Shown here piece after piece: positions 1 to 8,514 of a stretch of DNA of 64,000 nucleotides. Position 1 is the stretch's first letter; each line of letters begins with the position of its first letter. Made by a program: the position numbers and the translations under genes. The stretch covers positions 620,001-684,000 of the forward strand of contig NZ_FXBM01000002.1 of the NCBI RefSeq assembly GCF_900177245.1, read 5' to 3'. The notes under the pieces were generated by a model. That model made no database searches, had not been told where the DNA came from, and saw only the letters and a program-made list of their open reading frames with translations. The stretch comes from Rathayibacter oskolensis. Lineage in GTDB: Bacteria > Actinomycetota > Actinomycetes > Actinomycetales > Microbacteriaceae.

Positions 1-105
1 CTCGTCGGTTCGGCGCCAGAGGTAGCGGCGGACGGGGTCCGCGACGGCGGCGGCGACCGCGGCGAACCGGTCGGGGCCCGCGAGGGGAGCTGGCATGGTC
101 CTCAT
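1..105 (-). CDS. N-terminus of a possible sigma-70-like (ECF) regulator, cut by the window edge
   Basis: Leftward reading from ATG at 105 (or the in-frame ATG at 96) stays open to the window edge, about 35 residues. The visible part contains RFAAVAAAVADPVRRYLWRR followed by TDE. This resembles the first helix of region 2 in actinobacterial ECF sigma factors, where an RRYL-x-RRT core is common; an ArsR-type or other helical regulator is also possible. A GGGAG lies just upstream of the ATG at 105. It lies downstream of, and on the same strand as, the hypothetical gene ending at 172, so the two may be cotranscribed. Only the N-terminus is visible, so the family call is tentative. Confidence 0.4.
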   Translation of the reverse strand, partial: MRTMPAPLAGPDRFAAVAAAVADPVRRYLWRRTDE

Positions 106-171
106 GCTCCCGCGAGTCCCTGAGCGCCGGCGTGCTTTCCCGCGGCGCGTTCGGGTTTCCTGCGCTCGGGC

Positions 172-693
172 TCAGCCGCGCGACGCCGCGATCATCGCCA
201 GCCGCCCCTCCACGAACGGCTCGATGTCGACGACCTCGCTCAGCACGAGCTCGTCGAGCGGCAGGCCCCGGCACTCGAGGGTCAGGGAGTGCCCGCGGAC
301 GGATGCGGCCGCTCGGGCGACGCCCGGAGCCTCCCACACCTCGAACGGCTCGCGAGCGCCGTCCACCTCGATCTCGGTGATGCGCGACGGGGCGGGGAGG
401 AGCCCTGGCCGCGGAAGCGCGTCTCGGCCGAGCAGCCCCGCGATGTCCTGGCGCGGCTCGCCGAGGCACGTGCGGGTGGTGACGGCGGGATCCTCGTCGA
501 GTGCGGCGCCGCTCCTGGCGAACGCGAGGCAGTGCGGGCCGCCCTCGAAGATCCACTCCGAGACGAGGCGCTCGCCGGTCCAGCCCTCGATCGCCCAGAC
601 CGGCAGATCGCCGAAGGTCGCGCGGATGCGGGCGACCTGCTCGGCGAGCAGCGCGGCGAACCCGTCGTCGTCGAGCCGGCCGGAGGAGCGCAT
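172..693 (-). CDS. Hypothetical protein, 173 aa
   Basis: Protein of unknown function. ATG at 693 gives a 173-residue acidic protein; the frame stays open well upstream, but that part is antisense to the permease gene and looks like a shadow. The N-terminal half is helical and contains GFAALLAEQVARIRATFGDL, followed by a Trp-rich stretch (WAIEGWTGERLVSEWIFEGG). The C-terminal half looks like beta strands (ITEIEVDG, FEVWEAPG, SLTLECRGL, VVDIEPFVEG). No signal peptide, membrane segment or recognisable domain. It is divergent from the uracil permease with about 60 bp between starts, and upstream of the partial regulator at the window edge. Confidence 0.7.
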   Translation of the reverse strand: MRSSGRLDDDGFAALLAEQVARIRATFGDLPVWAIEGWTGERLVSEWIFEGGPHCLAFARSGAALDEDPAVTTRTCLGEPRQDIAGLLGRDALPRPGLLPAPSRITEIEVDGAREPFEVWEAPGVARAAASVRGHSLTLECRGLPLDELVLSEVVDIEPFVEGRLAMIAASRG

Positions 694-743
694 GCTCGAT
701 GGTAGGTCGACCCGAGCGGGCAGGACCAGGGTGCAGCGATCGC

Positions 744-749
744 TACTGT
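744..749 (+). promoter_or_regulatory. Candidate -10 box for a leaderless uracil permease mRNA
   Basis: TACTGT ends seven bases before ATG 757 and fits the TANNNT -10 pattern. With normal spacing, transcription would begin at or next to the A of the ATG. No Shine-Dalgarno sequence is visible before either 748 (GTG) or 757 (ATG), which supports a leaderless message. No convincing -35 box is seen. Confidence 0.4.
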
Positions 750-756
750 GAGCCCC

Positions 757-2055
757 ATGCCCATCTGGTCCCTGCACGGAGACGGCCGCACCGTCGAGCC
801 CGGCGCCGTCGTCGCCCCCGACGAGCGGCTGAGCTGGCCCGCCACGATCGCGATCGGCATCCAGCACGTCGTCGCCATGTTCGGCGCGACCTTCCTCGTC
901 CCCGTGCTCACCGGCTTCCCGGTCGCGACGACCCTCCTGTTCTCGGGTCTCGGCACGCTGCTGTTCCTCGTGATCACCCGCAACAGGCTCCCGAGCTACC
1001 TCGGTTCGAGCTTCGCCTTCATCGCGCCCGTCACCGCCGCGACCGCGACGGGCGGCACGGGCTCGGCGCTCGCCGGAGTCGTGGCCGTCGGCGTCCTGCT
1101 CGCCGCGGTCGGCTTCGTGGTGCAGTTCGTCGGTCTCGGCTGGATCGACCGGCTGATGCCTCCGGTCGTGTCGGGCGCGATCGTCGCGCTGATCGGCTTC
1201 AACCTCGCGCCCACGGCGTGGCTCTCGTTCCAGGAGGCGCCCGTCACGGGCACCGTCACTCTCGCCGCGATCGTGCTCGGCAGCGTGTTCTTCCGCGGCT
1301 TCCTCGGCCGCATCTCGATCTTCGTCGGCGTCGTGGTCGGCTATCTCGTCGCTCTGCTGCGGGGCGAGATCGACTACTCCGCCGTCGCCGACGCGGCGTG
1401 GGTGGGGCTGCCTCCCTTCACGTTCCCCGACTTCGCGAGCGGATCGACGTGGTCGGGCATCGCGATGTTCCTCCCCGTCGTGCTCGTGCTGATCGCCGAG
1501 AACGTGGGTCACGTGCGCGGCGTCGCGACGATGACCGACTCCGCCGTCAACGCGCACACCGGCCGCGCGCTCATCGCCGACGGACTCGCGACCACCGTCT
1601 CCGGCGCGTTCGGCGGCTCCGGCACCACCACCTACGGCGAGAACATCGGCGTGATGGCCGCGACCCGCGTCTACTCCACCGCCGCCTACTGGGTCGCCGG
1701 CGTCACGGCCGTGCTGCTGAGCCTGTCGCCCAAGGTGGGCGCCGTCTTCAACTCGATCCCCGCCGGGGTCCTCGGAGGCGCGACCACCGCGCTCTACGGA
1801 CTCATCGGCGTGATCGGCATCAAGATCTGGATCGACAACCGCGTCGACTTCTCCCGCCCGGTCAACCAGTACACGGCCGCGGTCTCGCTCGTGATCGCGA
1901 TCGCGGGCTTCGCGTTCTCGTCGGGCGGGTTCGAGCTCGGCGGGATCGTGCTCGGCGCGGCGGCGGCGCTGGTGATCTACCACCCCGGCAACGCGGTCGC
2001 GCGCTGGAGGGGGACCGGGGCGGAGGACGGCGGGCGGGTGGAGTCGCGTGCGTAG
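757..2055 (+). CDS. uraA: Uracil/xanthine permease, NCS2 family
   Basis: Integral-membrane nucleobase:cation symporter, most like the uracil permease (UraA) branch of NCS2, which imports uracil or xanthine with a cation. About 432 residues, normal for the family, with 12-14 hydrophobic segments. The N-terminus has the family hallmark of a hydrophobic helix with IGIQHVVAMFGATFLVPVLT, then TGFPVATTLLFSGLGTLLF. The segment VLIAENVGHVRGVATM and the loop GGSGTTTYGENIGVMAATRVYS match the conserved substrate and proton helix regions (the GTTTYGENIG motif is characteristic). ATG 757 is chosen because of the -10 box at the right distance; GTG 748 would add three residues. The exact substrate is not visible. 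Confidence 0.92.
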   Translation: MPIWSLHGDGRTVEPGAVVAPDERLSWPATIAIGIQHVVAMFGATFLVPVLTGFPVATTLLFSGLGTLLFLVITRNRLPSYLGSSFAFIAPVTAATATGGTGSALAGVVAVGVLLAAVGFVVQFVGLGWIDRLMPPVVSGAIVALIGFNLAPTAWLSFQEAPVTGTVTLAAIVLGSVFFRGFLGRISIFVGVVVGYLVALLRGEIDYSAVADAAWVGLPPFTFPDFASGSTWSGIAMFLPVVLVLIAENVGHVRGVATMTDSAVNAHTGRALIADGLATTVSGAFGGSGTTTYGENIGVMAATRVYSTAAYWVAGVTAVLLSLSPKVGAVFNSIPAGVLGGATTALYGLIGVIGIKIWIDNRVDFSRPVNQYTAAVSLVIAIAGFAFSSGGFELGGIVLGAAAALVIYHPGNAVARWRGTGAEDGGRVESRA

Positions 2056-2079
2056 GGTTCATCGCGCGCCGTCCTGCTC

Positions 2080-3069
2080 ATGACCGCTCCGCCACTCGCC
2101 TTCGTGCGTTACGACATGAGTGAGGCCGGGTCGGCCGCGGCACTCTTCCTGGGTCGGAAGACTCTGTGCGGTATCTATGTTCTCGAGTTCGAGAACGGCC
2201 AGCGCTATGTCGGGCAGACGAGGAACATCGTCAGCCGGTACGCGACTCACCGTCGTCACCACGGCGACGTCGTCGCGCTCTCCTTCGCGCCGTGTCCTCC
2301 TGAGCTGCTCGATGAGTGCGAGGTCGAGGAGATCCGGCGACAGGAGGCCGCGCACAGCCTGCGAAATCTCGCCTTGACCGGGTGGCCGGGTGGGAGCGAG
2401 GACCTCGGGGTGACCGTCGAGGAGGGGCGCAGCGTTCTCCTGCCGTGGGAGCGAGGGCGTCGAGGTCTGATCGGAGACGAGGGTGGAGCGACACTTCCGG
2501 GACGATTCTGGGAACTCAGCCGACGCGCCGACTACGACGAGCTCGCGCGGGCGCTCGGCCGCTACATCGGCGAGACGGTGTCGGATCCCTTCGGAACACA
2601 GCGGGTCCTCTGGACGGTTTCGGCGTTGCCCTCGACGAACAGGACGAAGAAGGCCCGTCGTCTGCTCACTCTCAGCTGTGGGGTACTCGAGACCGTTTAT
2701 GTGCAGGAGGACCGGACGAACGGCGAGCTGATGATCTGTGTCAATATCGACGCGCCTACCTTCGATGCGCTTGTCTCCGAGGCCGACCAAGATCTGCCGT
2801 CGATCTTCGCGGAGGGGTACGACGCCGACTACAAGAGCGCGGCGGTCGCTCAGTACGTCTTCGAGTCGTGGGCGGATCTGCTTCTCGCGCTCGACTTCTC
2901 TCCCTTCCTCGACGCTGCTTACAAGCTCAACACGACCCTGATGCGCCGCGGAGGCAGTCCTCTGCGGAGGAGTCACAACCTTTTCTTCGCCAACGACCTC
3001 CTGCATCGAGCGGTCGTCTGGCGATCGGAGACGCAGCATCGAGCGCGGGTCGACGACCGACTCAGCTGA
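2080..3069 (+). CDS. GIY-YIG-type nuclease with an unidentified C-terminal domain
   Basis: 329 residues. Residues 30-100 look like a GIY-YIG endonuclease fold: G31-I-Y33, then Y43-V-G45 ten residues on, followed by R53, H57, E83/E84 and N96, spaced like the catalytic Arg, His, Glu and Asn of the family. The remaining 230 residues (blocks FWELSRRADYDELARALGRY, VLETVYVQ, SAAVAQYVFESWADLLLALD) match no domain I recognise. Codon use is softer than in its neighbours (more T-ending codons), which hints at a different history. It lies 45 bp before a DUF222/HNH endonuclease. The start is uncertain (ATG 2080, GTG 2104 or ATG 2116; none has a clear ribosome site). A role in defence, repair or a selfish element is possible; nothing in the sequence decides between them. 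Confidence 0.75.
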   Translation: MTAPPLAFVRYDMSEAGSAAALFLGRKTLCGIYVLEFENGQRYVGQTRNIVSRYATHRRHHGDVVALSFAPCPPELLDECEVEEIRRQEAAHSLRNLALTGWPGGSEDLGVTVEEGRSVLLPWERGRRGLIGDEGGATLPGRFWELSRRADYDELARALGRYIGETVSDPFGTQRVLWTVSALPSTNRTKKARRLLTLSCGVLETVYVQEDRTNGELMICVNIDAPTFDALVSEADQDLPSIFAEGYDADYKSAAVAQYVFESWADLLLALDFSPFLDAAYKLNTTLMRRGGSPLRRSHNLFFANDLLHRAVVWRSETQHRARVDDRLS

Positions 3070-3114
3070 CGATCGCTCGGTTTCGATGTCAGTGGTCGGT
3101 GTCATCCTCCGTGC

Positions 3115-4410
3115 ATGGCCACGATCGATCCGTACGCACCGCCCGTCGGGGGAGGCCCCTCAGTGCACGCGTGCTTCGAGGAGGCGTACGGGCAGGCCCT
3201 CGACGCCGCGGCCGCGCTGAGGCGGTTTATGTCGAGCGTCGCCGCCGAGCAGGCCGAGCTGATCGAGTGGTCGAGACGCATCGCGTACGCGCTGCCCGAG
3301 GCGCTCGTGCAGGTCGGAGTCCACGAGCAGCACGACCGGCTCGAGGCGGCGGCGCGCGCGCACGTCGCCGAGGTCGCGACGACCTTCCGGGTTTCGGAGT
3401 CGCACGCGGCCACCCTCGTCGACGAGAGCCGCCTCCTCGTGAACGAGCTGCCCGCGACGCTCGCCGAGCTGAAGGCCGGGCGCTGCGCCTACGAGCACGC
3501 CCGAGTCGTGACGTCCGAGGTGGTCGCAGTCCCGGAGGAGGTGCGGCCGCGCTTCGACGAGGCGGCGGCGGTCCTCGCGACCACCTGCACTCCGCCGCAG
3601 CTGCGCCGGCGACTCCGCGCGCTCCGCGAGCGGCTACACCCCGAGACCCTGACCGAACGGCACCGGCGCTGCCGGGAGGATCGCGGAGTCTGGGTCGACG
3701 CCGAGCGCGACGGTATGGCCACTCTGCACCTGCACGTGCCCGCCCCGGAGGCGTACGGAGCCTTCGACCGGATCGACCGCGCTGCGCGCTCGGTGCGCGA
3801 GGCCTCGACACGGGCGGAGGACCCGAGAACGCTGACGCAGATCAGGGCGGACGTGGCGGCGGCGATGCTCCTCGAGGGGGAGACCGGCACCGATCGCCGC
3901 TCGACCACCATCTCGCGCGGCATCCGCGCCGTCGTCGCCGTGACCGTTCCCGTTCTCAGCCTCCTCGGCCGCTCCGACGAGCCCGCGATCCTTGACGGCT
4001 ACGGGCCGATCGATCTCGAGACCGCCCGCGAGCTCGCCGCCGCCGCCCCGAGCCTCACCCGCATCCTCACCGACCCGTTCACCGGGGTGACCCTCGGGGT
4101 CGATCGACGGCGCTACCGGCCACCCGTCGAGCTGCGCAGGGCCCTCATCCACCGCGATCAGACCTGTCGGTTCCCGGGCTGCCTCCGCACCGCCCGCAGC
4201 AGCGAGCTCGACCACACCGTCCCGTGGGAGCACGGAGGCGCCACCGACGCCGACAACCTGGCGCACCTCTGCGCCTCCCACCATCGCCTCAGGCACCTCA
4301 CCACCTGGCAGCCGACCAATCGGGGCGGGGGAGAGGTCGAATGGCGGAGCCCGGCGGGGCGGGTGCTGACCGTCGACGCGCCCCGAGCCCAGGCTCCGCC
4401 GCCGTTCTGA
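3115..4410 (+). CDS. DUF222 / HNH endonuclease (13E12-repeat family)
   Basis: 431-residue protein with the two-part architecture of the actinobacterial 13E12-repeat family: a long helical DUF222 region (about 30-300) and a C-terminal HNH nuclease (about 343-395). The nuclease motif is readable as DQTCRFPGC...SSELDHTVPWEHGG...NLAHLCASHHRLRH, with two Cys pairs for zinc, the DH of the active site and the final HH. These proteins are presumed DNA endonucleases and are multicopy in many Microbacteriaceae; their true role is not settled. A second, diverged copy sits at 37433-38770. ATG 3115 follows the upstream gene by 45 bp. Confidence 0.9.
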   Translation: MATIDPYAPPVGGGPSVHACFEEAYGQALDAAAALRRFMSSVAAEQAELIEWSRRIAYALPEALVQVGVHEQHDRLEAAARAHVAEVATTFRVSESHAATLVDESRLLVNELPATLAELKAGRCAYEHARVVTSEVVAVPEEVRPRFDEAAAVLATTCTPPQLRRRLRALRERLHPETLTERHRRCREDRGVWVDAERDGMATLHLHVPAPEAYGAFDRIDRAARSVREASTRAEDPRTLTQIRADVAAAMLLEGETGTDRRSTTISRGIRAVVAVTVPVLSLLGRSDEPAILDGYGPIDLETARELAAAAPSLTRILTDPFTGVTLGVDRRRYRPPVELRRALIHRDQTCRFPGCLRTARSSELDHTVPWEHGGATDADNLAHLCASHHRLRHLTTWQPTNRGGGEVEWRSPAGRVLTVDAPRAQAPPPF

Positions 4411-4477
4411 GAACACCGCGCCTGCCCGCCGAGGGGAACCCCCTCCGCGATCCCGGATCGGCCGGGAGGATGGACGC

Positions 4478-5842
4478 ATGACACGCATCGACCCGTTCTC
4501 GAGCATCGCGGAGCTGCGGGCGGCGCTCGCCGCGGGGGAGGTGTCGGCCGTCGAGGTCGCCGCCGATCGGCTGGCGGCGGTCGGCGAGCATCCGACGACC
4601 GTGGTGGCGCACGATCCGGAGGCGGTGCTGCGCGCGGCGGCGTCGGTCGACGAGCGGAGGCGGCGAGGCGAGCCGCTGGGCCCGCTCGCCGGGGTGCCGA
4701 TCACGGTCAAGGACGCGTTCGAGGTCGAGGGGCTCGTCGGCAGCGTCGGCACGGCCGGCAGCGTGCACCGCTCCGGGAGCGACGCTCCCGCGGTCGCGGC
4801 GCTCCGGGCCGCCGACGCGGTGATCCTCGGCAAGACGAACGTCCCCGCGTTCCTCGCCACGCTCGACACCGCCAACGACGTCTACGGGCGCACACCCAAC
4901 CCGTGGGGCGCGGGGCTCTCGGCCGGCGGCTCGTCGGGCGGGTCCGCGGCGGCCGTCGCCTCCGGTCTGTCATGGGGAGACCTGGGCAGCGACCTGGTCG
5001 GCTCGATCCGGGTGCCCGCGGCCTGGAACGGGGTCTGCGGGCACCGCCCGAGCAACGGAGTGATCTCGAAGCGCGGCCACCTGCCGTGGCGGACGGGCAC
5101 GCGGCTCGAGCCCTCCGCCTCCGTCGCCGGACCGATCGCCCGCAGCGCCGACGACACGGCGGCCCTCTTCGAGGTGCTCGCAGGCACCGCGTCGCCCGGT
5201 CCGTGGCGGCTCGCGCTGCCCGCTCCTCGGTTCGCGGCGCTCGGCGAGCTGCGGGTCGGGCTCTGGCTCTCAGAGGAGTCGGCCCCGATCGACGACGAGA
5301 CGGCGGAGGCTCTCGAGGCCCTGGCGGACCGCCTCGGACGGGCCGTCTCGAGCGTCCGCGTGATCCGCGACTACGTTCTGGCGACCGCGGACGCCGAGCA
5401 GCTGTTCGACCGGCTGGTGCAGCACGAGATCGCCTACGGAGCGGCACTCGACGGCACGGCGGCAGGCTTCGACACCGTCGGCGACCCCACTGCAGGAGCC
5501 CCCGCCGCGCAGGTCTGGGCCGATCTGGACGCGCAGATCGGCATCCGCGACCACTGGCACGACACGATCGCCGACGTCGACGTGGTTCTCGCCCCGACGG
5601 TGCCGTCCGCGGCCCCCATGGCACCGGTCGCCTCCGAGGGTGAGCCCGCGATCAGCCGCTGGAGCAACCTGGCGAATCTCGCGATGGGCCCGTCGACGGT
5701 CCTCCCGATCGGGCTCGGCTCCTCCTCGGGCCTGCCGATCGCGGCGCAGCTGATCGGGGCGCACGGGCACGACCTGTCGACGCTCTCGGCGGCCCGGCTG
5801 CTCGCCGACGCGGGCCTCGTCCCCCGGACGCTCAGTCCGTGA
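4478..5842 (+). CDS. Amidase, amidase-signature family
   Basis: 454-residue cytoplasmic hydrolase of the amidase-signature family, which cleaves amide bonds through a Ser-cisSer-Lys triad. The triad is visible: K78 in GVPITVKDAFE, S152 in SAGGSSGGSAAA, and S176 in GSDLVGSIRVPA, with the usual 24-residue gap between the two serines. The second motif is normally GSDTGGSIR, so L and V replace T and G beside the nucleophile, a change that could alter substrate choice. Length is normal. GGGAGG lies eight bases before ATG 4478. The stop overlaps by 11 bp the end of the convergent nucleoside hydrolase-like gene. The substrate cannot be read from sequence. Confidence 0.88.
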   Translation: MTRIDPFSSIAELRAALAAGEVSAVEVAADRLAAVGEHPTTVVAHDPEAVLRAAASVDERRRRGEPLGPLAGVPITVKDAFEVEGLVGSVGTAGSVHRSGSDAPAVAALRAADAVILGKTNVPAFLATLDTANDVYGRTPNPWGAGLSAGGSSGGSAAAVASGLSWGDLGSDLVGSIRVPAAWNGVCGHRPSNGVISKRGHLPWRTGTRLEPSASVAGPIARSADDTAALFEVLAGTASPGPWRLALPAPRFAALGELRVGLWLSEESAPIDDETAEALEALADRLGRAVSSVRVIRDYVLATADAEQLFDRLVQHEIAYGAALDGTAAGFDTVGDPTAGAPAAQVWADLDAQIGIRDHWHDTIADVDVVLAPTVPSAAPMAPVASEGEPAISRWSNLANLAMGPSTVLPIGLGSSSGLPIAAQLIGAHGHDLSTLSAARLLADAGLVPRTLSP

Positions 5843-6764
5843 GCCCCGCCAGCGCGAGCTTCGCGTACAGGTCCTCGAGCAGCAGTCGCGTGTCGACCGC
5901 CGTGTAGACGCGCACCTCGGGCCCTCCTGTGCCGGCCGTGTACTGCCCGTCGGCCGAGATGCCCGGGCGCGGCACGAGCACGCTGCGGCTCGAGGAGGCG
6001 GCCGGCTCGAACGCCGAGAGCAGCGCGGTCGCGAGGACGAGCGGGCTGTCGCCGAGCGCGTAGGTCTCGCCGAAGCTCAGGCCGTGCGCGGCCCCCATCG
6101 CGAAGACCGTGTCGAGCGCATCGGCGAGGTGACGACCGAGCGCGCCCGCACCGTGCATCCGCACGCGCAGCTCTGCCGTCGACGCGAGGACCTGCCGGTA
6201 GGCGTCGCGCGGGAACTGCTCGATCGGCAGCTCCGAGGCGAACACCTCGCTCGCGGCGGCGACGTCGATGAGCAGGTTGTACTCGATCGGCATGGCGCCC
6301 GGCGGCGGCGAGGCGAGCCCCGGATGCTCGGGCCCGCCGATCCAGACGAGCGTCATCCGCGAGGCGATCGCTGGCTCGAGGCGGAGCGCCGCCGCGACCT
6401 CGGTGAGTCCCGCTCCGGCGCACAGGTAGAGCGGGCGGGGATCCTCGCGCAGGGCCTCGGCGACGATCGCGTGCGCGGCGGGCGACGCCTCCGCAGCGGA
6501 GTCGAGCGCGGTGTTCGACCCCGCCACCACCGGCACGTCGGAGCGACCGCAGAGCGCGAGCACCGTGCGCGCCGCCTCGGCCGCATTGTCGGCCGACCGT
6601 CCCGACGGGTCGAAGGGGTCGTCGGGCCGCAGGTGCGAGCCGATCACGATCACGAGCTCGACCGAGGGCGACAGCGCGTGCTGCGCCAGCTGCACCAGGC
6701 CGTCGGGGTCGCCGGAGTAGTCGTTGTCCGAGATGACGCGCACCCGCGGAGGCACGGCGGTCAC
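5832..6764 (-). CDS. Nucleoside hydrolase-like protein (IU-nucleoside hydrolase fold)
   Basis: 310 residues from GTG 6764, which overlaps the stop of the preceding gene as GTGA, so translation is probably coupled. The N-terminal Asp-rich loop (D13, D15, D19, D21 in RVISDNDYSGDPDG) stands where inosine-uridine hydrolases bind calcium, and the following pattern of GSHLRPDD, PVVAGSN, LYLCAGAGLTEVAAAL and TLVWIGGPEHPG fits the Rossmann-like core. Family members release the base from ribonucleosides, but the calcium loop differs from the usual DTDxGxDD, so a relative acting on another N-glycoside or sugar is possible. The operon partner is a glycosidase, which points to sugar scavenging. Confidence 0.75.
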   Translation of the reverse strand: MTAVPPRVRVISDNDYSGDPDGLVQLAQHALSPSVELVIVIGSHLRPDDPFDPSGRSADNAAEAARTVLALCGRSDVPVVAGSNTALDSAAEASPAAHAIVAEALREDPRPLYLCAGAGLTEVAAALRLEPAIASRMTLVWIGGPEHPGLASPPPGAMPIEYNLLIDVAAASEVFASELPIEQFPRDAYRQVLASTAELRVRMHGAGALGRHLADALDTVFAMGAAHGLSFGETYALGDSPLVLATALLSAFEPAASSSRSVLVPRPGISADGQYTAGTGGPEVRVYTAVDTRLLLEDLYAKLALAGLTD

Positions 6765-8512
6765 GAGAGCACCTTCGTCAGGCGGATCGCCATGAACTGC
6801 CGCGCCGGCAGCTCCACCCGGAACGATCCCGAGAAGACGCCGGGCACCCGCGACACGCTCATCCCCCACGTGTCGATGACGTCCACGGTCCACCGGTCGG
6901 CGGGATCCCGCACGATCGTGCGGAAGCGCGGCCGGTTGAAGCCGAAGTACACCAGCTGCACGTCGCCCGAGCCGCCCCAGGGCGCGTCCCAGTCCGACGG
7001 CAGCGGGTCCATCCGCCCGCCCGGCATCTCCTCGGTGATGCGGCGGAGGAACGCGATCCGCGCGGGGCTGTCGCCGACGAGCTCGCCGCCCTTCGACCAC
7101 CACAGCTCCTCGCGGTCGTTGAGGTAGGTCTCGCCGTGGCCGACGTAGCCGCCGCGCACGGCGCCCTCCCAGAAGCGGCGCGTCATCTCCTCGCCGGTGA
7201 TGTTGCCCCAGCCCTGGTCGATGTCGCCCTCGTAGGCGCACTCGTCGATGACGACGGGCTTGCCCCACTCCCGGCGCCACGCGTCGGTGTTCTCGGCGGT
7301 GCGGTAGACGTCGATGCGCTGGACGCTCGCGTGGGTGATCCACGGCCGCGAGTAGTCGTAGAAGCCGAAGCAGTTGTGGATCGAGAGCAGGTGGCCGACC
7401 GGGTCCTCGGCGACGACGATCCCGGCCAGCCGCTCCCAGTCGTCGACGGTCTTCGACCAGAGCAGGTCGTACTCGTTCGCCATCGACCACCAGATGTTCG
7501 GGTGCGCGGCGAGACGGCGCACCACGTAGCGCGTGAGCAGGTCGTCGGCCGCGCGGCCCATGTCCGAGAAGCCCCAGCGGTCGTAGGCGTGGAACAGGAT
7601 GAGGTCGGCCTGGATCCCGAGCGCGGCGAGGTCGGCGACGCGCTCCTCGAGATGCCGGAAGAAGGCTGGCACGGGGCGGTCGAAGTCCCACTCGCCGTCG
7701 TCCCCGCGCGAGAACGGGTACAGCTCGGGCTCGTTCGTGTTGTACAGGTACGCCTTCGGGAACACGCACATCCGCACCTTGGTGAAGGGCGCGTCGGCGA
7801 GCGTCGCGAGGGTCGCCTCCTCGAGGGCCGCGACCTGGTGGTTCCAGGCGTAGGCGGTCGTGCCGAGGGGGAGGTGGCGGGTGCCGTCCTCGTGCGCGAA
7901 GTGGAAGGTGTCGGCGACCCGGACCGGACCGTGGGCGCCGGGAAGGGCGTCGCCGACGACGACGGTGCCCCGGAGGCCGTCGAGGGAGCGGGCGGTGGAG
8001 GAGGTGCTGACGCTCCAGGTGCCGGCCGTGCGGGGGAGGAACCGGGCGCGGTAGACGCCGTCGCCGTCGTAGAACCCGCCGACGTGGACGACCTCCTCGC
8101 CGAGCCGGAACTCGGCGCCGAACTCGACGTCGACGAACGGGTTGCCGTGCGAGGGGCCGTCGACGACGATCTCGCAGGGCGCCTGCACGGTGCCCGCGAC
8201 GGCGTCCCGCAGTCGGGCGCATCCCCGGGGTGCGTCGTCGTAGTCGTCGCCGGGCACGATCGCGACGCGCTCGGGCCGCGGGGCCGCGACTGCGGAGTCG
8301 TCCACGTCGGCGAGCGTCGACCAGAACGACTCCTCGCGGGCCGGGTCCGCCTTGAGGAGCGGGTCCATGCCGACGACGAGGCCGAGCGGTGCCGACCGCA
8401 GCTGCACGAGCAGCGGCGAGTTCACGACTCCGGGGGCGAACCGCCGGACGACGTCGGCCGCGTCGGGGTGGTCGAGGGCGGAGGCGAGGGTCGAGTCGCG
8501 GGAGAAGGGCAC
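6761..8512 (-). CDS. Glycoside hydrolase-like protein with DUF5060 and DUF5605-type domains
   Basis: 583 residues. After about 100 divergent residues comes a beta-rich DUF5060-type domain (about 105-185; GNPFVDVEFGAEF, YRARFLPRTAGTWSVSTSS) and then a TIM-barrel glycosidase region. Putative acid/base Glu is E347 in WWSMANEYDLLW and putative nucleophile is E424 in KPVVIDECAYEGD; the C-terminus (about 500-583) is a small beta domain as in DUF5605 proteins. Such proteins act on plant or microbial polysaccharides, but the substrate here is unknown. No signal peptide is seen, suggesting cytosolic action on imported sugars. GTG 8512 is well supported: GGAGG sits seven bases upstream, inside the end of the TetR gene. 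Confidence 0.8.
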   Translation of the reverse strand: MPFSRDSTLASALDHPDAADVVRRFAPGVVNSPLLVQLRSAPLGLVVGMDPLLKADPAREESFWSTLADVDDSAVAAPRPERVAIVPGDDYDDAPRGCARLRDAVAGTVQAPCEIVVDGPSHGNPFVDVEFGAEFRLGEEVVHVGGFYDGDGVYRARFLPRTAGTWSVSTSSTARSLDGLRGTVVVGDALPGAHGPVRVADTFHFAHEDGTRHLPLGTTAYAWNHQVAALEEATLATLADAPFTKVRMCVFPKAYLYNTNEPELYPFSRGDDGEWDFDRPVPAFFRHLEERVADLAALGIQADLILFHAYDRWGFSDMGRAADDLLTRYVVRRLAAHPNIWWSMANEYDLLWSKTVDDWERLAGIVVAEDPVGHLLSIHNCFGFYDYSRPWITHASVQRIDVYRTAENTDAWRREWGKPVVIDECAYEGDIDQGWGNITGEEMTRRFWEGAVRGGYVGHGETYLNDREELWWSKGGELVGDSPARIAFLRRITEEMPGGRMDPLPSDWDAPWGGSGDVQLVYFGFNRPRFRTIVRDPADRWTVDVIDTWGMSVSRVPGVFSGSFRVELPARQFMAIRLTKVLS

Positions 8513-8514
8513 GC

